DNA from: Heterotrichella gracilis
Lineage: Eukaryota; Sar; Xanthophyceae; Tribonematales; Xanthonemataceae
Reading direction: 5' to 3'
Length of the DNA: 64,000 bases
Assembly: GCA_032358255.1 (NCBI GenBank)
Contig: JAULBX010012433.1
Coordinates: 38,571 to 102,570, forward strand
The position numbers were made by a program, and so were the translations under genes. Positions 36,401-47,969 of the stretch are shown here, one piece after another; within the stretch, counting starts at the first letter, position 1, and every line of letters starts with the position of its first letter. The notes beneath the pieces were generated by a model, which was not told where the DNA came from, did no database searches, and worked only from the letters and a program-made list of their open reading frames with translations.

Positions 36401-37674
36401 AACACAACAGGTGGGGGGCCGATAGAGGCGCCATATATGGGTGGTTATTAGTTTACCTGGGTTCCAGCAATACTGCCAGATGAGCAGTCAGCCCTGGTGT
36501 ACATGCCTGCAAGGGCTTCCTTGCTTGCTTGGCATATCTGGCCCCCTCTTCCTTACACATGAATGCGAGGTTGTGGCTGCAGGCCAAACAGCCTTTGCCA
36601 AGCCGGTATTGTAACCCTGTTAGCCAGGCCGTGCCTGTTACAAGCTCCAGGTTTGCACAGGGCTTACCCACCTCTCCAGCACCAATGTTTTTTATACATT
36701 TTCGTTCCCTTTCCTGCAGACCGCAAGTGGGGCTCGGCATACCTCACCCGCTCCTTCTTCCACATGATTGGGGAGAGCATGGGAGATAAGGTGCTGCTTG
36801 TGGTGGCTGAAGCTGACACATCAGCATTCACCACCACCCGGTCGCCACTTGGCGGGCTGTCAAGGAGCATTCTGGCGAGCAACAGCAGCGGCAGCGGCAT
36901 CATAGCGGGGGCGCTGAACCTGGTTGGGTCCAAAGCGCTGTTTGGCAGGAATTGGGGCTGCAGCCTGGGCCGGACCGTCAAGAACCTCCACTTTGAGCTG
37001 TGCTATTACCAGGTGGGTGCAAGAGATTGGCTGAAAGGGGAGGAAAATTGGTGCTGGGGCGGTGCTTCTTAATTGAGATGCTCCTGGAGACAGGGCCCAC
37101 TTTATTGGGCAGTGATGCGCATTGGCGTAAAAGTAAAAACCAGTACAATTTTGCTAAGAGATTGGCATACACATGCAGTTACAATACGAGAATATGCCTA
37201 CGTGATTTTTGCTGTGCATGTTGCCATGTCTGGGAGTTGCCTGTGGTCAACGGCCTGCGGTGGGTTTTTCATCATTTGTATCTTGTCCTGTTGTTACATG
37301 TTGCCACATCATCCTTGATTTGCCGGCCACCACATGGTTGGATGGGTGTAGATGACCGAGGATGGGTTGGCTGACATGAACCACCATCCTGCTGATGGCT
37401 CATTGGGTCCAATTTTTCTTCTCATTTGGCCACACACCTTGCGCAGGCATTGGAGGCAGCCATTGAGTGGAAGCTGGAGCGGGTGGAGGCGGGTGCACAG
37501 GGGGAGCACAAGATACAGCGGGGCTACCTCCCCTGCCTCACCTACTCCTCGCACTACATCCGGGACCCCATGTTCCAGAATGCGGTCAGGCAGTTTCTGG
37601 GGCGGGAGGAGTATGAGATTCAGTATACCATGGAAGCACTGCGACAGGAGGCGTCGCCCTACAAGGATGTATAG
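33473..37674 (+). CDS. COG3146/DUF482-type GNAT (FemAB-like) acyltransferase
   Basis: Confident exons: 33777-33932 (GC donor), 34651-34757, 34929-35100, 35390-35509, 35880-36062, 36314-36410, 36720-37012, 37447-37674 (stop TAG); 452 codons in frame. A probable upstream exon near 33473-33556 is Arg/Ser/Gln-rich, like an organelle transit peptide, but no start ATG was placed. The protein follows the bacterial 'peptidogalycan biosynthesis/recognition' family PF04339 throughout: [107 protein letters not shown]. These proteins have an acyl-CoA N-acyltransferase (GNAT/FemAB) fold; their reaction is not established. Length is close to bacterial relatives plus a leader. An organellar, bacterium-derived enzyme is likely. 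Confidence 0.9.
34231..34750 (+). repeat. Three ~200-bp tandem copies spanning an exon acceptor
   Basis: The unit ending ccctggctgcag and running into the exon (gctgccgagtgggac) is present near 34231, 34441 and 34641. Only the last is an intact exon (34651-34757, [14 protein letters not shown]). The upstream two keep acceptor-like ends and 40-90 bases of exon-like sequence but no in-phase donor. The intervening intron parts (gcacaccgat, caagctcg) are also repeated, so the whole boundary was duplicated twice. Confidence 0.88.
35450..35660 (+). repeat. Recent duplication of an exon 3' end plus donor
   Basis: The last ~60 bases of exon 35390-35509 and its donor (tctggacctgtgcggcgggc to ctccaggtggggatggca) are repeated at 35584-35652 with only a few changes, period 134 bp. 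The copy encodes [20 protein letters not shown] and keeps a usable GTGGGG donor. It is the youngest-looking of the boundary duplications. Confidence 0.92.
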
Positions 37675-38435
37675 ATTACCCTAAAATAGGGTATTTATTG
37701 GGGTGTGGGGGTGGGGCAAGGGCTGCGTGGGGATGGCTGATGGGATTCAAGCATGGGATTTTTATTTTCTGGTGTACATGCGTGGCATGCTAGGGATGAT
37801 TGTTGGAGTTGGCGGTAAGGTTAAACTCTTTGAATAGGCAATTGGCAGTATAAGGGGAGGCTGACGGGATGGCGGCAGCATAGGCTGTATTAGGGTGGCG
37901 TAACATATCAAGCATTCAAGGGATTGTATTGGGTTTGGTGTACAACCTGTACTTTAGCCGCTGAACTGCGGCACCATTATAGCTGGGAATGGGGAGATTT
38001 TGCATGGGCTTGGCAGAAGGGGCAGTGGGATTTGCAGCATTCTGTCAAGCTTGTTGGTGTTCATGCTGGTTCATGTGGATTTTTTGGCAGTTGGCGGGAA
38101 GGAGGGGAGAAGCCAACTCCTCGGTCATGTAGCATTGTGGGTACAGAAAATTTGATATTGTTGTACCATAGCATATACTAGACTAGGTCTGCACTCTTCA
38201 TGAAAGTTGTTGTGGCGTTCAAATTGCATGCGGGATGCATATGTTTGTATCAGTGGGAATGCAGACTGAGTACTTAGAGAATAACTGCACATAGGCTGTG
38301 ATGGGATGTTCACTCGTCTGTGCGTGTCACAGTGCATGCATGCAACTGCTGATATCCGAATTGAATAGAGTGCAAGGCTATTTGAGTCTGGACTACATGG
38401 ACATGTATGTGTGCAACGTCTCGTGACATTCTACC
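37675..38435. other. 3' flank of the DUF482 acyltransferase
   Basis: Probably 3' UTR and spacer. I see no exon, RNA gene or repeat; it ends at the decayed LINE remnant. Confidence 0.45.
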
Positions 38436-38539
38436 TTGATGAGCTCAATGAAGCTCAATGTTGAACCTGCTGGCAGCACTTGTTGTACTGTAGCCTGTCT
38501 GATACCTATTGTAATGTTGCATGTGAACTACCGTAATGG

Positions 38540-39206
38540 AAAGTCAAGCATGATTATGGCTCACATGCACGTCCGGCGACTCCCTAACAGGCCCCTTGAA
38601 AAGATGCAGCATCTGCAGCTGCTGGTGGCTTGTGGCATACCTGTCCTGACACCCAGCCCGGAAGCGCTAGAGATCGAGGAGCTAATGGAAACAGCGAGGC
38701 TGGCATACTTGAGGTCAAACACGGTCAATGCGAGTAGGAAAACTATGCAATATGTTAGCATACACGGTAGTGATTGGGGATCGATGGCAGAATATTTGAC
38801 TTGGGACTTGTGTAAAAGCCATAGGGTTGAATTAGCTAGGTTTAGAATGGGTGCCCATGATCTAGAGGTCGAAACTGGTAGATGGAGACGCGTTGATTAT
38901 GAACATAGGTTGTGCTATTACTGCACTACAATTGGGCAGCATCATGTTGAAGATGAACACCGATTTACTTATTTAATGTCCAGTGGATGAACACCAATTT
39001 ACTTATTTAATGTCCAGTGGCACTATACCACGACATCAGAGAAACATTTTATAGTTGTTATGATGATATTCCCAGAAACTTGTTTAGCTTTTTCGGTAAT
39101 AAATGTGGGGGTTAATGTGGCTCCATTATTTCACAGACTTTTTAGTGAGCGGGTTGACTTCTTTAAGAGCCTTCAACAGTCTTGCGAGCCCGGGTTGGCT
39201 CCCTGA
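38540..39206 (+). mobile_element. Decayed LINE-type retrotransposon C-terminus
   Basis: The frame starting upstream (38436-38990) reads RVELARFRMGAHDLEVETGR, then RLCYYC and HHVEDEHRF. This is the post-reverse-transcriptase C-terminal region of many non-LTR elements. After a frameshift and the 34-bp duplication at 38953, other frames continue with CPVALYHDIRETFYSCYDD and a last fragment ending at 39206. No reverse transcriptase or endonuclease core remains, so it is a 5'-truncated, inactive copy. Confidence 0.75.
38953..39020 (+). repeat. 34-bp perfect-period tandem duplication in the LINE remnant
   Basis: Two copies of a 34-bp unit (atgaacacc, then atttacttatttaatgtcc) differ at one base. 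The duplication changes the frame and creates the TGA that ends the remnant's first reading frame. Confidence 0.95.
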
Positions 39207-39511
39207 ATGTGACTGTCAAATAAAATCTTGTAAAATCTTGCTGGTAAGCCTTTCGGCAAATAACTTCAACACACACAAAAACAAATATAACGTGTTCCTT
39301 CCAGGTAGGCAACACATGGCTGAAGAGGTATAAACTTTAAGGGCACCCTTGATAATAAGCAGCAGCAGCCGCAGGAAAAAACAGTGCGGCTCCAAAAACA
39401 TTTCAACTGGCAGTATTAAATGCGCAATTTATAACTTTTGCGTGTCCATGCCTGCCCAGCGTGCCATGCCACAAAATCCAGTCCGCTTAAATACAGCGGA
39501 CCCCCCAGTGC

Positions 39512-42169
39512 TCAATGGTGGTCAGCACTCATGACCACCCACAGCTTGCGGCCTTCCCCATCATGGTCCATCTTGGCATGCATAACCTGCAACCCAAGTG
39601 ATACAACGGTTCATGATAGGTCCACCTTGGTTGAGCGGAACACAGTGTCTTGACCAAAGGCAGTGCATGTGGAAAGAAGGACAAAGAAAGAAATGAATGC
39701 ACAAAGGTGGAACGAGGGGTACACGGTAACAATTATGACGCTTCCACCAGGCCCAGCTGTAGCAATCATCATTGCCTACTCTAATGCACTGGATAGTTTC
39801 ATTGGTCTTGCATTGACCCTGCATTGATGGCCCACTCCCTTTCCAAGGTTGGGCAGGTGCACTGATACCACACGACCAGACATGCCATTACTAATGGCCA
39901 TGTCAGCATGGGCATCACCTCCTAACAATGCCACATCCCAACGTCTTACGATCTGCACCTCTCATGCACACAACACCCCACCCCACTCACAAACCCCTAG
40001 CTGCGAGCTTGCATGAATATAGGCGCTAGCAGCCATCCTACCTGTCTGTTATCCATGATGAGCAGGTCACCTTCCTCCAATCTGAGCACGCACGATGAGC
40101 GCCACATGGCGGTCTGGTACAGCTCATCAAGTTCCTCCTCCAATGGGGATCCATCACCATACCTGCATCCCCAGTGTTTGTAAAGTCGGTCTAATAGAAC
40201 GGTAGTGTGTTGAGACAGCTTTGCCAGACATTTGTGCCATCATAACAGGCTTGCATGGCGGCCCTCCCACCATGGGAATTGGATGCAATGTAGTCTGAGA
40301 AACCCACAACCTCTTGCCAATTTTTATTGTTGTTGTTGGGGCCCAGATATCCCAGGTAGGAATGCAGTACAATCTCTTTTCTCACATGATAGAACTTGCT
40401 GCCTGTACCCACCTTGTGCATGACATATTGGGTGGCTCATAGTACGGTGTGCTGCTGACACGTGGCAGCATGGGGTAGAACCACATGGGCTCGCCACTCA
40501 GAGGATCTTCTCTGATGCCTGCAGGAAGGGTGTTTAATTGCTCCAATTAAATGCTCCAATTAAAAATTTAATTCGACGCTTACCAATTTCCACACTGCCT
40601 GGATGCAATAAAACTGGCCCAATTCAGTTTCACATGATGGCGCATGTACTCCGCTCCCTGTGTGTGCGTGGCCTAGCTGCGCTGCTGCTATGGGCACCAA
40701 GATCCGCGCACCTGGTAGGGGCAGGGCGACTGTGAAGGAGCCATTCTCCTCCCATCTGAATCTGCACCAGAAGCGCTGGGACCAGTATTCTTCAATGTCC
40801 TCCCGGGTTTGATCATGGAACAGCACCTGCAAGGGCATGAGCCTCATCTTATTATTGTGAATGGAACGTTGCAGACACACCACAACAGGGCAGAAAATAC
40901 AGAAAGTGCAGAAAATAAGAGCGCAAGTCCCCAACACGATTCTCAGAAAAATAGAAGGGAGAAAGGAGGAATTGCAGGGACCAGTCTCCCTGAATGTCAT
41001 GGCAAGTCTGGTCAGGGAACTGTTCAGGGTTTAGGGTTTAGGGTTTAGGTTTAGGGTTTAGTACCTCCCAGGGAACCAGTTTCATCTTGTTTGGGTCGTC
41101 TTCTGCAAGCGCAGCTATTGCCTTGGCGGAGTATGTCGTTGTCTCCTTGGTCAACCCTCCCTTGGAGATGATTTGATTAATCACCTGGGACCAGCAAGGT
41201 TGTGTGACGCTGGACATCAAAACTAAGAAGAGCAATTTTCATTACTAGACAGTTGTACAACTGCTTTTACCTCTGGACCAAGCAACTGTGTCATGTCCTT
41301 GTTCCTGAGCAACATGGTTTCCCCGCCCACAGGAGCTGCCCGCCTGCAATAGAATGCCAGTGTCTGCGCAATGTCGGGACACTTGTACCAGTTCTCGTTG
41401 TGGGGCGCAATGAACGCCCTGCCTCCATCTTTGGCCCCATCGCCGGTGGAGTTGTAGACCTTTTTTCCTCCCTGTAGAGGTGTGCGCTCAAACAAGCCCT
41501 GGAAGGGTGCCGTCCTGCATAGACAGGGAGTGGGGGGCAGTTGATACCTTAGGTAGGGTCTACTGCTTACACTAAAGCCTAAATCCTACGTAATAGGCTT
41601 TCAGCACCACCAATGATTATCGCACGCAGCGACAAATCCAGCACATAGAGATTCTTCCATATGCTCCAAAGATAATGTGTCACAGGTTGGTTTGTAGCTC
41701 ACGGCATGAGAGAAAAGGCTTGCACCCAATTTCTGGGTCACCCAATGGTGACCGCAAGAGAAAGGCTATGGCTGTCACCACACCTCAGGCCAGCAGCTTC
41801 CATGAACTCCTGCATGTCCTCAGGGTTGTGGATGTGCTTCTCCAGTCCCCTGAACAGCACTGCCCCACTGGCTGCCAGGTGTCCTCTCAGCACCGCTCCA
41901 GCAGCCTGTCCCAAGCTGTTGAGTCGGTGACAAACCCTAGTAGGGTCTTGGCAGCCATCGTCGCACTCAGTAGTCTCTGCGCTGGTGATCCTGTCACAAG
42001 GCTGGGTGCTGCTAGGTGGTTGGCTGAGTGCAAAGGTGCAAGGGCAAGTTGTGGCTCCTGGCAGGGTGGCCGGTGCATAGGGGTATGCCTTCTTGGTTTG
42101 TGCCGTGATGGTGACTGGGGCAAAGCCTGGCTCTGGTACAGGCTGGAAGAAAGGCTGTGCAGGTGCCAT
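39512..42169 (-). CDS. TauD/TfdA-like Fe(II)/2-oxoglutarate dioxygenase, copy H (388 aa)
   Basis: Exons: 42169-41784, 41514-41271, 41184-41065, 40826-40712, 40518-40413, 40162-40042, 39586-39512 (stop TGA); all phases close. The N-terminal GAVLFRGL and the metal site APHNENWY (His-x-Glu instead of His-x-Asp) mark the TauD superfamily, SyrP-like branch. So do AFYCRRAAPVGGET, LEEGDLLIMDNRQ followed by the distal-His VMHAK, and the 2-oxoglutarate Arg in GEGRKLW. Such enzymes hydroxylate small molecules using O2 and 2-oxoglutarate; the substrate is unknown. No targeting peptide is obvious. Start: the ATG at 42169 is the first in frame; upstream codons lack ATG. It is head-to-head with paralogue I, with 915 bp between the starts. 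Confidence 0.9.
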
Positions 42170-43084
42170 TGTTGGGGGATCAATTACAGTACTGCCTCCT
42201 ACTTGGGAGTGTAAGTGTGTGTGAAGGTGTGTTGCAGTCAAGTAGCCTGCGTGAGCAGTGTCAAGGTTTCAGCAACCTGTGCGAGCACGTAGGTTGAAGT
42301 GGGCAGTCAGTAATCACGTCTGAGGCATAGACAACGCTTCATATACTATTCAACTACAGTAAGGGAATGGGTTGCAGGTCAAGCTTGGAAGCATTACTAG
42401 CTAGGTATAGCCGATTGGCGAAGCGGTGCATGCTGCCTAGGAATGGGTGTGCTTGACCACGCAAAGAACTACGCACAACGGTGGGCTATGACTTTGTTTA
42501 TAAAGACATAGTTTTGGTTCACATACCTAGCTTTAGACGACAAGAGTGGGTCGTGCTCAGAGGGGTGCCGTTTGGGAAGGGGCTTGCAACTGCCCACAAG
42601 CCTGCATGCACTGCACGCCCATACAAAACAAGGCAAGCCAAGGCAATGGCTGCTGCAATTCCCTCCCTATTAAAGAGGTGCTACTTCCATGATACAGCGA
42701 GCTCCCTAGAGGTCTGCGTGCGAACGGTGCAAACGCCTTGCTTCGTGTGTGAAAGGGTGCGCAGGCAGGGTGAGTTGCAGACCATTCCGTGCAGCGGCCG
42801 GCACGCTCCACGGCGGTCAAAAGGCGGTGGCTATCGCATTTGAAAGACGTACTTGAAAGCAAGTGTCTGTGTGGTCCTGTTGACACCAATACCTTTAAAA
42901 CCATTTAGTGGAGTTGCATCGGCCATGCCAAGGCATCTTCCCGCATGGGAATGTTCCTCGTGCCACTTGGCAATGCAGCGTGTGTGTGCCTCTTTGTTCG
43001 TGGATTGAGTATGTGGAGACTTAAAAACAGTAGTCTAACCCCATCTACCAACGCTTCAGAATTGTCAAACCAAGTACTTGTAGC
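42170..43084. promoter_or_regulatory. Shared divergent promoter region of two dioxygenase paralogues
   Basis: This 915-bp spacer between the start codons of the head-to-head dioxygenases should contain both 5' UTRs and promoters. A tttataaag motif at about 42495 could serve the plus gene. I see no coding exon here. Confidence 0.5.
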
Positions 43085-46000
43085 ATGGGCCCGGTGGGCG
43101 ACCAAGGTGCGGCACCGTTTGTGCTGCAGCAGTGCCACTTCCAGGGTGTCGTCACCACAGAAGGCTTGAGAGAAGTTTACAAGCATGTAAGTGCTGTTAC
43201 TGCTTGATGTTGGTACACACATACATTTATCCTGGGCACTCAGCTGCCACACCTTGCCCACCAGTGGCAACAACCCATCACCCCAGAGAAGTGTGGTTCC
43301 CTCCATTGTGTCATAGCCACAAGAGTGTCAGCTTTGAAGTGTTTTCCAGTAAAAATGGTTTCCCATTTTCTTGCAGGCACCAGCTGTTGTGCCTGCAGCC
43401 TCAAACTTCCCCAAGGTGTATGCACTCTCGCCAACCCATTGCCCACCTGCCGATGCTTCGCAAACCACTTCAGTGCACGCCAACAAAACTGCAGTGGAGC
43501 CAGTGAAAAGCGAATCAGGTGCCCCTGTGGTCCCACAAAACGGTTCACTGGGCATTCAGGATGTGGCCAAGGCCGCGCGCACCTTGATGAAGCGGCACCT
43601 GGTGCAGGACGGCTGTGTGCTGTTGAGGGGGTTGCAGGGTTTTGTGCAGCAGCCAGAGAACCTGCAAACTCTCATGGAAGCGGCAGGGTTCAGGTGTGCT
43701 GGTATGCAGCTCGCTAGCCAAATACCAGGGACACGTGCAAAAATCCTGAACCTAAACCCTAAACCTTGAACCCTATCGCTCATGAAAGCGGCGGGGTACA
43801 GGTGTGTCTATGTGCAGCTAGTTAGCCAAGAACCAGGGAAAGTGCCTATATCCTAACACTAAACCCTAAACCCTATATTAGGTCTTACTTACCATCACTC
43901 TAGTACCAAGCTCTGGCTCCTTCTGCAGAATGACTGATGGGCCATGAGTCATGGATGCTTGTAACATGTAGACCTAAGCGTCGCTTGGTCGATATTGAAA
44001 ATGGGGTTGTACCATTTACAGGGGGGTAGAATTCGTTGGCTTGTTTGACAGAGACGACCTGGTGGGTGGGACCAGCCGCATCTACAATGCCACCAGTGCA
44101 CAGCGGGTGAAGCATGGCGGGTATGGCTTCATATCATCGCACAATGAGAACTGGTACAGGGCCCCTGACATCGCCAACACCCTGGCGTTCTACTGCCATC
44201 AGCCGGCGGTGGAAGGGGGGGAAACCATGGTGACACGAAACCAGGATCTCACAGCTGTCATTAACCCTAAGGCGAGCTGGTGCTAAACCCTTAACCCTAA
44301 ACCCTAAAGAATATGCTCATTGCAATTTTGCTTTAACCTGCTTGAGTTTTTTACATGCGTGGGTGCCCTGCACAAAGCGTCTAGTCATGCCTCTGAACTG
44401 CCATGCACATGCATCCAAGAAAGAATCCATGCACAAGCTTGGATAGTGTGCAGCACATGGCAAGATGCAGACACGCCCGTCAAATTTCCCACATCCAGAA
44501 AACTCATTAGCTGCTGCACTGCATGCATCGCCCCATTTCAGCCTCCATTTGTGACTTAATGAATCACGAAGCTCAGTCATTAAGTCATTAAAAAATAAGA
44601 GCTAATCATTGGACCATGTGCCGCACGCAGATCATACAGCGGGTACAAGCCAAGGGCGGCTTCCACATGCGCACCCTCACACCCTCCATGAAACATGTGG
44701 AGAGCCTTTCAGATGACAACCCATTCAAGTCCCGGCTGGTGGGATGGGAGAAATCCCGGGACTGGGGACACCGCGACAAACCATGGATTGAACAATATTG
44801 GGCAAAGCGGCCTTGGGCGAAGTTTGAGTGGCTGGAGGATGGCAGCATGCTGACCACGCTTCCTTTGCCAGGTAAATACTAGAAACAGAAAAATATGTAT
44901 TGTTGCCAGCTGGGCATATTATAATGGATAGCATTTTTTGTCTGTTTTTGTAGTTATAATATGCTTTTGTTGTATGTGCCTGAGTCATTTCAGAGGATTG
45001 GTTCTGAGCGACACTCATGCCCCAATTCTATCATAGAGGACAACGGTGATATTTGCCCTTTGTCAACCATTGCTAGCACTCTTGGGGTGCTTAGTGCCGC
45101 TGTGTGGGTTCATGCCACTTGATTGATTGCGCCAGGCTGGGGACATTCCTTACCTTCCATGCTGGTGCAGCGCGTCAAGAGCAATGGTTGCATATGCATT
45201 GCATGTGACGGCCATTGGAATGCTTTGTTGCATGCAGCCCAGCACATCCAAATTTGCCACACAATACATGTATAAACCAGCACATCCAAACTTCCCACAC
45301 AATACATGTATAAATAATGCAAAGGGCGCCCCAGGTTTGGTTGCGCCCTAGCTACAGGACCTAGGGCAATCCTATCTTTGAACACCATGATGGCGGTCTG
45401 ACCCTCAACCCTAATATGTCAACCCTGAACCCTATACCCTGTCCATGTAACTCATAGTACATTTCCTTCTCTATGCACCGCTGCCAGGACAGATATTTCT
45501 CTCTGTGGCATAACGTTGAGTATGACTTGACAGTTGGTTCTGCTGCAGGCTTGGCGACACACCCTGTGACCCAGCAACTTATGTGGTTTGCGCCGCTCAG
45601 GGCCAAGCTCAGCAGCCAGCCGCAGCTGCTTGAAACTGGCATGGTGTCGTGGTGGTGCGCCTTCCAGTCCCCTACCTTGCCAAGGAAGTCCTCACTATGC
45701 GCAGTATGCCACCACAGCTATGTAATGCATCATGGTGCCAACATGGAGCCATCAGCCAACAAACTAACAATTGTTAACATGTTCAAGGAGTCCTGGCGCG
45801 CAATGTTCAAATTGATGGAATGGGGCCAGGCTTTAATCGCCACTTAATCATTGTATCACTTGGTGCAACATTGTCAGTGAAGATCGCAACCTATTGAGTG
45901 ATTCCTTGGTCACTACAAAGGAATGTCACTAAGTCTCAGGTACCAACCCGCCTGTGTAGGTATGCTGACGGCTCTCCCATTGAGGACGAGGTCAGCGATG

Positions 46001-46394
46001 CTGCACAGGCCGCCACCTGGCAGGCATCAGTGGCCCTGCGGCTGGAGGCAGGGGACCTCCTGCTCATAGATAACAGACAGGTGCGGCTAACTGGCTGCCA
46101 CTCTGTGCATTTTGGGCTGATAATAAACATCCTGTCTGCCACCGGGTGAGACAGTTGATTTGCTGCTTTTTTAATGCATTGCCCCATTTAGTGCATTTCA
46201 GCAAACGCGTGACATGTGAATGGTGCATTAACACTGCCAATTTTGCTGATGGCAACAAATCCAGACCAGATGGTTCACGCATGGTCACGTGTCCCATGCA
46301 ATGCCATGCTGCTGTGCAGGTCATGCATGCCAAGCTGCGGCACGAAGGCGAGGGGCGCACCTTGTGGATTCAGCTCAGCTACGACACCATCTGA
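43085..46394 (+). CDS. TauD/TfdA-like Fe(II)/2-oxoglutarate dioxygenase, copy I (401 aa)
   Basis: Exons: 43085-43186, 43377-43693, 44022-44271 (GC donor), 44631-44871, 45549-45648, 45960-46080, 46320-46394 (stop TGA). It parallels copy H: GCVLLRGL, metal motif SSHNENWYRAPD, AFYCHQPAVEGGET, LEAGDLLLIDNRQ, VMHAK and GEGRTLW. Five of the intron positions match H in place and phase. Exon 44631-44871 corresponds to two H exons, so one intron was lost here or gained in H, and I has an extra N-terminal exon. The 45648 donor (GTGGTG) was chosen by phase and alignment to H and is the least certain junction. It probably shares the unknown small-molecule hydroxylase role of H. Confidence 0.87.
43671..43870 (+). 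repeat. Duplication of dioxygenase I exon 2 end plus donor
   Basis: The end of exon 43377-43693 (ctcatggaagcggcagggtt, then AG-GTGTG) is copied at 43779 with period 108 bp (ctcatgaaagcggcggggta). The following intron text (gcagct, gttagccaa, accaggga) is repeated too. The copies are separated by CCCTAAA-type motifs. Confidence 0.9.
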
Positions 46395-47969
46395 CGGTGA
46401 AGTATTGATGAGCTGTATCCTCAAGGCACACAAGGCAATAATCAATGACGGCTTGGAACGCCTTTTGTTTGTTTGTTTGTTTGTCTCCTGAAGGCTAGGA
46501 CACCTGCTGACAGTGAGGCCGTCCAGTGATGCTACTGCTGCCAACTGCTGTCGCCACGACTTTGATGGGTGATCAAGGACCAGCAATGACAGTGGCAGTG
46601 TGGCGATGCCATGAAGGTGAAATGCGCACGCTCTCAATGGGATATGACAGCAATGTTCAGCCTGGGTTGATTGATGCGCAGACTATTTGTTGCCTGTTCT
46701 GAACCATTGAGGTTTTGCTCATGAATCATTGAGGCTTTGCTCCACGCTGGCGTAATGGATTTTGTAATTTTTTAAAATCTTGCCACCACGTTTATGCCTG
46801 GGATGCCATTCAATTCCGGGGATTCCGACTTGGAGGTGTATATCTGGCCATTTCAAACATTCCCGCCATCTTTGAGCTGCCGCCAATTTATTTTATTACT
46901 CGAGAGCTTCCCTTGCAAGGGGTAAGATCCCCAACGAGGAGGATCCGCCACATGGCATTGCCAACTGCATGCCGCGGGGGTTCCTATGCATGCGGCGTGC
47001 ATGCAGAGTGCATGCCGCTTGCAAGCGTTGTCAACTCCCACACAGGCATGACCTGGCACAGGACGCTAGTCTGCAAGGGTCTTGCATGCACAAGTGTTGT
47101 CGCTGTGTTTATGACAAAAGTAGCAGTTGCAGTGGAAGGCAACGAACGCCCATACAAGGCATCGCATTTGCTTTAATAGTGCAAGATTTGGCGTATGGTG
47201 AGGTGCTTCAAGGCTTGGTTGCAGCTTCACAGGACCCATCACCCTGCCTACAGTGTAAGCTTAAGTTGAACGGGGTAAGCACCATGACCAGGTTTAGGCT
47301 GCTGCACTATGCATGGTTACTAATGAACTTGCTCAGGATGGCACTTGACCGGGGCAAGCCTTTCTTTGTTCTCTTGACAAAGTTTGACGCACACTCTGCG
47401 ATTAGCGAGCGGATATTACCAACTAGCCTATCCGTTCAACGTCAGACCAATATTGTTGTTGTATAAAGTCTTTGACCAAACCTGCCACACTTTCAACACC
47501 TGACACGCCATGGTCCACGTTGGCCTAGCGCCGCGCTGTAGGCTATGTGTCCTTCGCCATATTATGTCGAAGACTTATGTGAGACAAAGTCTGTTCTGTT
47601 CACAAAAAATGTGCTTTAATAAAGCACATTTTTTGTGAACAGAACAGACTTTGTCTCACACAGTTTTACATCCCAGCGGTCGTCCTGTTTGCACAAGACA
47701 TGCCTGCCCACGACCTTAGATTCGTAGCCAGGGTTCAATAGCCACGTTGCGCTTGCAAGTTTGGTGTCCATCAACTTCCACATGCCAGTGGGCTGGTGTG
47801 GTAACCAGGTCCCTGTAAACGGTTATTATGCTTGTCTGACCAAACATGCAACAACTGGATGAAGTGCATTTACTGCAGTCAGGCAACATCTGTGCTAGGG
47901 TTTCCTGTCTGGAGGTGTTGACCTAAGTGGTGTTTCTGAGGTGTCACACCTGTGATGATCCATTTCAAC
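46395..47969. other. Intergenic region with simple repeat and palindrome
   Basis: It contains a (TTTG)5 tract at 46464-46483, a TGTAA at about 46764 that could end dioxygenase I transcripts, GCATGC-rich short palindromes near 46970-47030, and the perfect palindrome at 47578-47660. The longest open frame (46969-47466, +) is Cys/His-rich, matches nothing I know and has no exon signals. Confidence 0.5.
47578..47660. repeat. Perfect 83-nt palindrome (41-nt arms)
   Basis: Left arm 47578-47618 and right arm 47620-47660 are exact reverse complements around a single central base at 47619. The arms start tgtgagacaaagtctgttct. Such perfection implies a very recent origin or selection for the structure. 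Confidence 0.97.

Noticed and set aside
40191-40421. Open frame running past the donor of dioxygenase H exon 40518-40413
   Set aside because: It is only the intron read through; splicing to 40162 restores the conserved YGDGSPLEEEL block shared with copy I.
46969-47466. 166-codon plus-strand frame, Cys/His-rich at the start
   Set aside because: No family likeness, no splice signals or codon bias like the neighbours, and the start lies in GCATGC-rich low-complexity sequence.
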